Below, piece after piece: positions 1-6,896 of a DNA stretch of 18,259 nt (the first letter of the stretch is position 1; the number at the start of each line of letters is the position of its first letter). The stretch spans positions 1 to 18,259 of the forward strand of contig JAYOTG010000033.1 in assembly GCA_038150305.1 (NCBI GenBank), given 5' to 3'. The position numbers and the translations under genes were made by a program. The notes under the pieces are model-generated. The model did no database searches. It was not told the DNA's origin and saw only the letters and a list, made by a program, of their open reading frames with translations. This DNA comes from MGIIa-L3 sp038150305 (GTDB taxonomy: Archaea; Thermoplasmatota; Poseidoniia; Poseidoniales; Poseidoniaceae).

Positions 1-625
1 GTGGTACGCCGGCAATGATCGACTTCCTGGAATTCCATTTACCCCGAAATGCTCGCATCTGGCTTTCGACTGAAGATAGGAATTGGTCAAATTCCTCGCC
101 CGGTTCTGTGGGAAGGTCCAGCAAGCTCTTGTGGATACTTTGAACAGCGCCAACAAGCGACAAATCCATGGAAATCAGATTGTCAATGACCTCTTGTTCA
201 ATGTCTTTCAAACCATCGATTTTCCGAGCAAACTCACCCGTTGGGGACGTTCGCAGGTCGCTATCTTGAACATCAAATTCGGTCAGCAGGTTGTCCAGTG
301 CCCTCTTTGATTCTTGGTCAAATGAACGTGAATTGGTTCGGATTGATTCTGCCACATTGCGTGCGTTTGTCCACTCGAGTCGTATATACTCCCTGAGCGC
401 GCTGTCATCTTTGGTGCTGGGCTTTGACTTATAGCCGAGATACTGTGGAATGATTTTGCCGACCTGAAGCAGAGCAGACGCCTGCGTCGACGTGGGCATT
501 GGAATCGTCACGGCCTTATGTGGAACAACGAGAATAAAGTATTTTTCAGGAGTGTGCGTGTGGTTTCTTTGGAGTACTTTCTCAACCGATTTTTCACGCC
601 ATAGAGACATTGCTGTACCGTTCAT
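1..625 (-). CDS. Hypothetical protein, partial (C-terminus beyond the left edge)
   Basis: An uninterrupted minus-strand frame enters from the left edge and gives 208 complete codons from an ATG at 625. The protein begins MNGTAMSLWREKSVEK and is rich in charged and polar residues. Residues of roughly 80-200 look helical and acidic (for example DIEQEVIDNLISMDLSLV). There is no signal peptide or membrane segment, and I do not recognise the family. The frame stays open upstream of 625, through an in-frame TTG at 700 and through the whole tRNA-Pro gene, until a TGA at 829-827, so the true 5' end is uncertain. The stretch between 700 and 625 reads like plausible protein (LPIVTTFGHASDIHPDL). Base composition is close to half G+C, clearly lower than the neighbouring genes, and the gene abuts the 3' end of a tRNA. 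Both points suggest horizontal acquisition. Function unknown. Confidence 0.6.
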   Translation of the reverse strand, partial: MNGTAMSLWREKSVEKVLQRNHTHTPEKYFILVVPHKAVTIPMPTSTQASALLQVGKIIPQYLGYKSKPSTKDDSALREYIRLEWTNARNVAESIRTNSRSFDQESKRALDNLLTEFDVQDSDLRTSPTGEFARKIDGLKDIEQEVIDNLISMDLSLVGAVQSIHKSLLDLPTEPGEEFDQFLSSVESQMRAFRGKWNSRKSIIAGVP

Positions 626-716
626 GGGACGAGCGAACAGATCGTCACAGAGGTCGGGATGAATGTCACTCGCGTGGCCGAAAGTGGTGACGATTGGCAA
701 CCGTTCGACGGCTGAA

Positions 717-794
717 TGGTGGGTCCGCCCAGATTTGAACTGGGGACTAGCGCCCCCGAAGCGCCAAGTATAGGCCAAGCTAACCCACGGACCC
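717..794 (-). tRNA. tRNA-Pro (anticodon CGG)
   Basis: The minus strand folds as a complete tRNA. The acceptor stem GGGTCCG pairs with CGGACCC. The anticodon stem GGCGC/GCGCT closes a seven-base loop TTCGGGG with anticodon CGG, and the T arm is CCCAG-TTCAAAT-CTGGG. The discriminator base is A, followed by an encoded CCA at 719-717. The D arm is weak (GGTT against TACT) but keeps the conserved AG...GG loop. No intron is seen. It is divergent from the neighbouring tRNA-Val, and its 3' end faces the low-G+C segment at 1-716. Confidence 0.9.
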
Positions 795-918
795 GTGTGT
801 AAGCAGGCCTCGCTACGGGGCGCCCTTCAAGAGGATGCCGCCCTCACTTCTGGCGCGTGGTCGCGCGTTGCTCAGCAGCGTCATCTTCATACCGAAGTCC
901 ACGCCCCCGAGGGCTGCA
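795..918. other. Spacer between divergent tRNA genes
   Basis: This 124-base spacer must hold the promoters of both the leftward tRNA-Pro and the rightward tRNA-Val. I see no convincing TATA box. The most AT-rich match ahead of tRNA-Val is CTTCATACC near 889-897, about 22-30 bases before the mature 5' end. No credible coding region lies here. Confidence 0.4.
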
Positions 919-991
919 GGGCTCGTGGTCTAGGGGTTATGACGTCGCCTTCACACGGCGAAGATCGCCAGTTCAATTCTGGCCGAGCCCA
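919..991 (+). tRNA. tRNA-Val (anticodon CAC)
   Basis: The acceptor stem GGGCTCG pairs with CGAGCCC and is followed by discriminator A991. The D stem is GTCT/GAC-like with a GG-containing loop. The anticodon stem TCGCC/GGCGA closes the loop TTCACAC with anticodon CAC, which reads GTG valine codons. The T arm is GCCAG-TTCAATT-CTGGC. CCA is not encoded (the next bases are CCT), unlike the adjacent tRNA-Pro. The downstream lipoprotein gene starts only 51 bases after the tRNA. Confidence 0.93.
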
Positions 992-1042
992 CCTGCAACC
1001 CTCAACGATAGGCTCAAGCACAGCGCGCAGCCCCACAGGGGC

Positions 1043-2413
1043 ATGGACCTGCGTGCGCTCATGCTGGTCGTCCTCATGCTGATGACGCCCCTTTCGGGCT
1101 GCTTTGCGCCAGAGGAGACCGTCGAGGTCACGCCGGCCGTGGCCGTGGAAGGCATCGACGGCGCCAACGGGACGCTCCAGGTCGAGCGCGGCATGTACCA
1201 CACGTTGTCGATCACGAGCAACGTGGCCTACACCGTGACGCCCGGCCCGTCGATGTTCCTTCAGGACAACACCGGCACGCACCGCGTCGGTGCCCTGACC
1301 TACCCGGCGAGCACGACCAACGTCACCTTCCTCGTGCTCGACAGCGAGGCGTCGGGCACGAACCTCTCCGTGACGGCGGGTGAGGCCATGGTCTGGATTG
1401 ACCTGACCTTTGTCGACGCCTCGACGATGATGCTCGTGGACGGCGAGCGCGCCTACGAGACCATTGACATGCTCACCAGCCAGCACAACAACCGCTGGTG
1501 CGCGTCCTCAGGGCCAGGTGGCGTCAACCACGACGGAGGCTCAAGTTACGAGGCCGCGGCCGAAGCCATGGCCCTGAAGATGTGGGACTTTGGCTTCGAT
1601 CACGTCGAAGTGACCCGCTATCCCGATGACCCGGACCAGCTCAACGTGGTCGGCTACAACTGGGGCAACGTCAACCCTGACGAATACATCGTCGTCGGCG
1701 GTCACTTCGACATCGCCTACGCCTTCACCCCGCCCAGCGGCGGCACCAACGAGGGTGCCAACGACGACACCTCGGGTTCGACGGTGTCGCTGGAGATGGG
1801 CCAAGCGCTGGCCCAGATGGAATTCGACCACACCGTCGTGCAGGCCCTCTGGGCATGCGAAGAGGAGGGCCTCTTGGGCTCCTTGGCCTACGTTGCGAAC
1901 CTTCCAGAGAACGTGTCCGTTCGTGCCTACATGAACTTCGACATGGTGGCCCTCAACTACCCGATTGTGCCCCTCACCGAGCCGATCATGGACCCGCTCA
2001 CGGGCGACATCTTCGAGCCCACCAAGTACGACTGGACCATCAGCATCGCCGGTGCAAGCCAAGCCAACATGGAGCGCATGATGGGCATGGTCACCGCCAC
2101 CATTGAGGACGACTTGGCCTACTCGCCCACCGAAGGCAACCCCATCACCTGGCAGATTGCAGAATCGTGTGCATCGGACCACTGCGCCTTCTTCAGCGCC
2201 GGTTACCCGACCTTCAATTTCTTCAGCCCCGGTGGTGACATCAGCTTCTGGCAGGAGTGGCATTCCCCCTCCGACACCTTGGAGTTCATGACCGCCAAAG
2301 CTGGAGGCCAAGCGGGCATGGCGAGCGGCTTCAACAGCCTCGTGTGGTCCTCAATGGACCTCTTCATTCGCGTCGACAACGCCGAGAATTTCCACGGCAA
2401 CTGGAAGGAATGA
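1043..2413 (+). CDS. M28-family zinc aminopeptidase-like lipoprotein
   Basis: A 456-residue secreted peptidase. The ATG at 1043 is chosen because it begins a signal peptide (MDLRALMLVVLMLM) ending in a lipobox LSGC with lipidation Cys20. Upstream extension of the frame would run through tRNA-Val. Residues 21 to about 125 form a beta-rich region of unknown role. The catalytic domain spans about 135-445 and shows the M28 co-catalytic metal set: His221 in GGHFD, Asp241 in GANDDTSG, the Glu273/Glu274 pair in CEEEGLLGS, Asp300 in NFDM and His407 in WHSPSDT, plus the SDH motif at 378-380. The family releases N-terminal residues from peptides using two zinc ions. Lipid anchoring on the outer face of the membrane fits scavenging of environmental peptides. 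The exact substrate preference cannot be read from the sequence. The next gene begins 42 bases downstream on the same strand and may be co-transcribed. Confidence 0.93.
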   Translation: MDLRALMLVVLMLMTPLSGCFAPEETVEVTPAVAVEGIDGANGTLQVERGMYHTLSITSNVAYTVTPGPSMFLQDNTGTHRVGALTYPASTTNVTFLVLDSEASGTNLSVTAGEAMVWIDLTFVDASTMMLVDGERAYETIDMLTSQHNNRWCASSGPGGVNHDGGSSYEAAAEAMALKMWDFGFDHVEVTRYPDDPDQLNVVGYNWGNVNPDEYIVVGGHFDIAYAFTPPSGGTNEGANDDTSGSTVSLEMGQALAQMEFDHTVVQALWACEEEGLLGSLAYVANLPENVSVRAYMNFDMVALNYPIVPLTEPIMDPLTGDIFEPTKYDWTISIAGASQANMERMMGMVTATIEDDLAYSPTEGNPITWQIAESCASDHCAFFSAGYPTFNFFSPGGDISFWQEWHSPSDTLEFMTAKAGGQAGMASGFNSLVWSSMDLFIRVDNAENFHGNWKE

Positions 2414-2455
2414 GCCGAGAAGCGTTCATCAACGACCGCTGACAGAAGGGGTGGC

Positions 2456-3919
2456 ATGGGTGTGCTGGACCAAGCGGACTGGGGCACCTTCAAGCGCGCC
2501 GAGACGTGGAAAGCGCTCGGCATCGCCGTGATCCTGTTCGGGACCATCGCCTACGCCTCGCTCTCGCTCTTCGGCAGCCTCGACGCGCTGTTTCAATCGG
2601 ACGCCGAGCCCGAACCGATTCCGGAGATCGTCTTCGAATCGCTCAACCGCACGGGCATCGAGGACAGCCTTGCCAACGAGACCGGCTGGTTCACGATGAG
2701 CGACCTCCGAGGCGACGTGATCATCTTCGATTTCATGGCCCACGACTGCTCCAACTGCCACGCGGTTCAGGCCCACCTTGAGGCCGAAATGCAAGGCTGG
2801 AAGGACCTCGCGGATTCCAACGGCGTCGGCTTCCACGTCATCGCCTACGGTGCGTGGTACAACGAGGACTTGGCCTACCTCAACACCAGCGGCGGCCCCT
2901 ACACCGTACCGACCTACCCGACCGGTCTTGGCTCTGCCAACGCGGCCCTGTTGGCCAACGGCACCGCCGACCCGGTGCGCTTGTTCACGCCCTCAGGCAC
3001 CGGGACGATCCCCGTCGTGCTGGTCATCGACGAAGACGGCTACATCGTCCACCGGCAAAACACCGGCGCACCAACCGACGGATGGGCCGGTTTCGATGCC
3101 GCCGTCGAGCAGGTCATCGTCGAAGGAGGCGCGTCCATGGTCGACGAGCGCATCGCGTGGACCGAGCCCGAGACCTCGCTGACCGCGGTTTTCATCCTGG
3201 GCGCTTTGCTCTCCATCTTGGTGTACTTCTCGCCTTGCGCCTTCCCCGTGTTGCCCGGATTCATCTCCTACTACCTCTCGCTCGGCGCCCGTGAAGACGA
3301 GCTCATCGCCGAGGAGAAACTCAAGTCGCGCATGCCAAACTCGGCCGTCATCGGTTTGCTGGCTGGCCTTGGCATGCTGACCTTCTTCCTCATCATCGGC
3401 GCGGTTGCCGCCATCATGGGCGAGGCCTTTGCCCGCTCTGGCCTCATCCACATCATCGCCATCGTCGTGGCCGTCCTGCTCATCGTGCTCGGCTCGATGA
3501 TGCTGGTCGGCATCACCTCGCACCTCATGGGCTTCGTCCAGAAGTTCGTCGACCGCTATTCGACCACCGAAGCCGACGCCACCTTCACCCCACGCCGCAA
3601 CATGTACCTCTACGGCTTCGGCTACGCGGCCGCCAGCATCGACTGCACCGCGGCCGCCGTATTGCCTTTCGTCGTCTTCCTCGCGACGCTTGGGCGGACG
3701 GCCGTCGTCACCGGCTTGGCCGGCCTCATGCTTGGGCTGCTCGTGCTGATGATCGTCGTCGTGGTGATGGTCGGGCTTGGCCGTCAGATGATGATCAACG
3801 TGCTCAAGCGCGCCACGGGCATGATCAAACTCGTCGGTTCCTGGATGATGATCATGGCCGGCGTGGGGTTGACCCTGTTCCTGACCAATCAGTCCGCCGT
3901 GTCCGCCGTCTTCGGCTGA
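2456..3919 (+). CDS. Thioredoxin-CcdA/DsbD-type membrane fusion protein
   Basis: A 487-residue redox membrane protein. A membrane anchor at about 20-40 is followed by a thioredoxin-like domain (about 55-225) with redox motif CSNC (Cys98, Cys101) and a cis-proline loop TIP at 184-186. From about 240 to 480 it carries roughly six membrane segments of the CcdA/DsbD channel type. The diagnostic SPCAFPVLPG holds Cys261, and a second membrane cysteine is Cys397 in SIDCTAA. In this family the channel cysteines pass electrons from cytoplasmic thioredoxin to the outside, and here the external acceptor domain appears built in. The domain order is thioredoxin first and channel second, unlike DsbD, where thioredoxin is C-terminal. 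Likely roles are reducing secreted protein disulfides or supporting cytochrome c maturation; the sequence does not decide between them. A purine-rich AGAAGGGG lies just before the ATG. The 3' end overlaps the convergent PAP2 gene by 31 bases. Confidence 0.9.
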   Translation: MGVLDQADWGTFKRAETWKALGIAVILFGTIAYASLSLFGSLDALFQSDAEPEPIPEIVFESLNRTGIEDSLANETGWFTMSDLRGDVIIFDFMAHDCSNCHAVQAHLEAEMQGWKDLADSNGVGFHVIAYGAWYNEDLAYLNTSGGPYTVPTYPTGLGSANAALLANGTADPVRLFTPSGTGTIPVVLVIDEDGYIVHRQNTGAPTDGWAGFDAAVEQVIVEGGASMVDERIAWTEPETSLTAVFILGALLSILVYFSPCAFPVLPGFISYYLSLGAREDELIAEEKLKSRMPNSAVIGLLAGLGMLTFFLIIGAVAAIMGEAFARSGLIHIIAIVVAVLLIVLGSMMLVGITSHLMGFVQKFVDRYSTTEADATFTPRRNMYLYGFGYAAASIDCTAAAVLPFVVFLATLGRTAVVTGLAGLMLGLLVLMIVVVVMVGLGRQMMINVLKRATGMIKLVGSWMMIMAGVGLTLFLTNQSAVSAVFG

Positions 3920-4542
3920 TGGCCGTCCATCCGCTTGGTGATGAGCCACCAGCCGACGCTCCCGGTGATGGCGCCGCTGATGGCGTCCCACACGTAGTGT
4001 TGCTCGGTCGTGAAGGTCGACAGCACGACGAGCGCCACGACCAAGGCAAGCACCGGCCGGCGCATTGCACGGTCTTCGATGGCGGTCCATCGGTCCACCA
4101 AGCCGGCCAAGAGGATGACGTGCACGACGTGAAGGCTGGGCCACGCGTTCCACGGGTGGTCGCTGTCCCGGATGGTCTCCAGCAACCACGCGTCGCTGGG
4201 GGTGACCGAGCGCGGAACTTCGGCCGGGACGAGCACGAAAAACACGCTGTGCAGCACGGTCCAGGCGACCATCATCGGCACGATGCGGTCCAGCTCGTCC
4301 ATGCGTGCCTGATTCCCGTACGCCATGCGTGCGGGAACGATGTAGAGCAGGAAGAACCCGAGGTAGATCACCGTCGTCCACGGCAGAAGCGGCACGTGGG
4401 CGTCAATCGGCAGCGCAATGGCGTGATCCTTCGTGGCGTTGGCCGCGTTCCAGAGGTTGGCGAGCACGTAGGAGCCGAGGGCGATGACGCCCAATTGGAA
4501 GAGGTGCACCAGCAGACGCCGACCGTGCCGATGCTCGCTCAT
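3889..4542 (-). CDS. PAP2-superfamily membrane phosphatase / phosphotransferase
   Basis: A 217-residue polytopic membrane protein with about five or six hydrophobic segments. It has the PAP2 signature in its C-terminal half: WPSLH at 134-138 (His138) and STFTTEQHYVWDAISG at 175-190 (His182, Asp186). The spacing resembles the AUR1/inositol-phosphorylceramide-synthase-like branch more than classical PgpB. PAP2 enzymes remove or transfer phosphate through a phospho-histidine intermediate, usually with the active site on the outer membrane face. The start at 4542 is chosen because its ATG overlaps the stop of thiQ as ATGA, implying translational coupling. Being last in the thiamine-uptake operon, it may act on phosphorylated thiamine compounds or on an isoprenoid lipid phosphate; this is inference. 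Its 3' end runs 31 bases into the convergent redox gene. Confidence 0.85.
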   Translation of the reverse strand: MSEHRHGRRLLVHLFQLGVIALGSYVLANLWNAANATKDHAIALPIDAHVPLLPWTTVIYLGFFLLYIVPARMAYGNQARMDELDRIVPMMVAWTVLHSVFFVLVPAEVPRSVTPSDAWLLETIRDSDHPWNAWPSLHVVHVILLAGLVDRWTAIEDRAMRRPVLALVVALVVLSTFTTEQHYVWDAISGAITGSVGWWLITKRMDGHQPKTADTAD

Positions 4543-5189
4543 GCGCGTTCCTCCCGCAGGCGCCCGTCGTCCATGATGAGGCACCGGTCCGCGATGGCCT
4601 TGGCTTCATCGCCGTCGTGGGTGACGTGCACGGCCGGAAGGTCACGCGCCTTCAGCACCGAGCGGACCGTGTCCACCAAGCGCTGACGCAGGGCGCCGTC
4701 CAAGGCCGAGAAGGGTTCGTCGAGCAGCAAGGCCTTGGGTTCCGCGAGCAGGGCTCGCGCGAGGGCCACGCGTTGGCCTTCACCGCCGGAGAGGCCCTCG
4801 ATGCTTCGTCGCTCAAATCCGGCCAAGCCGACTTCCTCAAGCGCCGTAGCGATGCGGGCGTTCGCCTCGAGCTTCGCAACACCACGAGGGATACCGAGGC
4901 GCAGGTTTCCGGCCACGTCGCGGGTTGGGAAGAGGACGGGCCGCTGAAAGAGGAAGCCGATCTCGCGCGCTTCGGTGGGCACCGCGGTCACGTTGCGGCC
5001 GTTCAGCAGGACCTCGCCGGCCTCCATGGCCTGTAGGCCAACGATGGAGCGGAGTAGGGTCGATTTCCCACACCCGCTGGGGCCGAGGACAGCCACGATT
5101 TCACCCGCCTCGACGCTCAGGTCCAGTTCGTCGACCACCGGAGGGCCGTCGAAGCGGACCACGGCACCGCGCACCTCCAGCCCGCTCAT
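4539..5189 (-). CDS. thiQ: Thiamine ABC transporter ATP-binding protein
   Basis: A 216-residue ABC ATPase. It has Walker A GPSGCGKST (36-44), Q-loop Gln82, signature LSGGE (133-137), Walker B LLLDEP (154-159) and switch His191. Its short length, with no C-terminal regulatory domain, matches ThiQ rather than the longer iron or polyamine ATPases. It powers the adjacent permease. The start at 5189 is preferred because GGAGGG at 5202-5197 sits seven bases upstream and the ATG follows the thiP stop after one base. An in-frame ATG at 5204 or 5219 would overlap thiP. The stop overlaps the PAP2 start as ATGA. Substrate assignment rests on the neighbouring ThiB-like protein and ThiR-like regulator, since the ATPase alone could serve any related importer. 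Confidence 0.9.
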   Translation of the reverse strand: MSGLEVRGAVVRFDGPPVVDELDLSVEAGEIVAVLGPSGCGKSTLLRSIVGLQAMEAGEVLLNGRNVTAVPTEAREIGFLFQRPVLFPTRDVAGNLRLGIPRGVAKLEANARIATALEEVGLAGFERRSIEGLSGGEGQRVALARALLAEPKALLLDEPFSALDGALRQRLVDTVRSVLKARDLPAVHVTHDGDEAKAIADRCLIMDDGRLREERA

Positions 5190-5190
5190 C

Positions 5191-6894
5191 TCAGAGCCCT
5201 CCATGCACCCGGTCTTCACGCCACCGCTCGAGCAGCACCATCAGCACCAGGGTCACGGTGCCGAGCACGACAGCGACCGCCATGGCGGCAGGCCGCGTGG
5301 TGGGATCAAAGCCGGGTCGAGCCAGCCACGCGTCCACGAGCACCGCAAGCGTGGAGGCGTCCGTTGAGCGAACCACGATCCACGACGCGCCGAATTCACC
5401 GAGCGAAAAGGCCAACGCAAGCCCTGCGGCCACGACCGTAGCAGGCCGGAGCATCGGCCACCGCACGAGAGCAAAGCGCCGCCAAGGTCCGAGGCCTAAG
5501 GTGGCGGCGCATGCTTCGAAGTCAGGGGACATCTGACGCATGGCCGGCAGCAGCACGCGCACCACGATGGGCAGCACAAGGGTCGCGTGCGCGACGGGAA
5601 GCAGCCACGGCGAAGCCAGCATTCCGGGGGCAAAACGCAGCAGGCCAAGCAGGCTTCCAAGGCCCACCATCGCACCGGACACCACCAGCGGCACCATCGC
5701 GAGCAGATCGATGACGCGGGCCAGCCTCGCCCGTCCCTCGCGTTCAGCACGGTGGACCTGTGCGGCCAGGTACCACCCTGCAGGCACGGCCAGCGCCACG
5801 GTCAGGGCCGCCGTGTGGAAGGTGCTCCAAAACGCCTCCATCAGCGTCACGCCGCCCGCGTCGCCGGCCAAGGCGCGCCGCCATCCGTCCAGGCTCAGCG
5901 TCCATCCTTCTGACGTGCGCATGCGCACCGAACCGACGCCGATCAGCACAAGGGGCAGCACCGCGAAGACCGCTGCGCTGGCGCAGACGCTCCAGCGAAG
6001 CCACGCTTCGCCCCAGAGGCCCGTGTCCAAGCCCGACCGGACGGCTTCGCTGGGCGCGGCGTCCAAAGCGAAGGCATGACGCCGCTGCATGGCGTTGACG
6101 ACGCTCACCGCGATCAGAAGCACCGCCGCTTGAGCCACGGCGGCACCAAGGACCAACCGGCTGAGGTCAACACGGTAACCCGGGATACCCGCACCGCTGC
6201 CTTGCTCTGCAAGGAGGACTTCGAGCGTCAGGGTGTCTGGGGCCAACCAGCGCACAAGGGCGAAGGACGTGAAGGCGAAGGTGAAGGTCAGCCCAGCCGC
6301 AGCCATGAGGCCCGGTCCGAGGAGCTGCGCCCACCAGGCTTGGATTCGACCGGCAAGGGTCTGGCCTTGCGGAAGGAGGCGCAGCTGTTCGAGGTACCTT
6401 GGGTCGGCCCTCGCGAGGCTTGGCTCCACCACGCGAACCGCCAAGGAGAGGTTGAACCACACCATCGCCACCAGCAGCACGACCGTGCCGGGGCCCGCTT
6501 CCGGCCACATCGACATGGTGCGTAACCGTTGACCACCATCACCCAAGAGGTCCATCAGCGCGAGAAATCCAACCGCGGCCACGATGGACGGGCACACGAA
6601 GGGTAGCGCGATGAGGGCACGAAAGCGCCGCCGCCACGGGTCGGGTGTTGCGGCGAGCGCAAAGGCGACCGGTACGCCGAGCATGACGGTCCCCACCGCG
6701 GCCAAGGTCGCCAGGGCGGTCGCGGTCCACAGCGCGTGCTGCCCCGTTGGGGACAGGTCGAAGGCGGCCGCGATCGGTGATGTTCCCGTGACCGCCCAGA
6801 GGCGATCGACGGCGACGACCATCGGGCCAAGGATGACCAGCGCCAAGCCAAACAACGGAAGGGACTCCGCAAGAACGGCACGGCGGCGACGCAC
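5191..6894 (-). CDS. thiP: Thiamine ABC transporter permease (fused double domain)
   Basis: A 567-residue inner membrane permease made of two homologous halves, each with about six membrane segments. The first is about 10-270 and the second about 295-560. Coupling helices that contact the ATPase are seen near 158-180 (ARADPRYLEQLRLLP) and 458-475 (FEACAATLGLGPWRR), the second being a clear EAA loop. Fused halves are typical of ThiP and of AfuB/FbpB iron permeases; the neighbouring binding protein favours thiamine. The start is GTG at 6894, two bases after the thiB stop, with a GAGG stretch within the end of thiB as the likely ribosome-binding site. The stop lies one base from the thiQ start. 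Confidence 0.9.
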   Translation of the reverse strand: MRRRRAVLAESLPLFGLALVILGPMVVAVDRLWAVTGTSPIAAAFDLSPTGQHALWTATALATLAAVGTVMLGVPVAFALAATPDPWRRRFRALIALPFVCPSIVAAVGFLALMDLLGDGGQRLRTMSMWPEAGPGTVVLLVAMVWFNLSLAVRVVEPSLARADPRYLEQLRLLPQGQTLAGRIQAWWAQLLGPGLMAAAGLTFTFAFTSFALVRWLAPDTLTLEVLLAEQGSGAGIPGYRVDLSRLVLGAAVAQAAVLLIAVSVVNAMQRRHAFALDAAPSEAVRSGLDTGLWGEAWLRWSVCASAAVFAVLPLVLIGVGSVRMRTSEGWTLSLDGWRRALAGDAGGVTLMEAFWSTFHTAALTVALAVPAGWYLAAQVHRAEREGRARLARVIDLLAMVPLVVSGAMVGLGSLLGLLRFAPGMLASPWLLPVAHATLVLPIVVRVLLPAMRQMSPDFEACAATLGLGPWRRFALVRWPMLRPATVVAAGLALAFSLGEFGASWIVVRSTDASTLAVLVDAWLARPGFDPTTRPAAMAVAVVLGTVTLVLMVLLERWREDRVHGGL

Positions 6895-6896
6895 GC

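Noticed and set aside
83..310. Plus-strand 75-codon frame in the low-G+C segment
   Set aside because: The minus-strand frame is open across the whole segment and reads as a more natural protein; the plus frame is short and has no motif.
857..1042. Upstream extension of the peptidase frame by 62 codons
   Set aside because: It runs through tRNA-Val; the ATG at 1043 begins a proper lipoprotein signal peptide.
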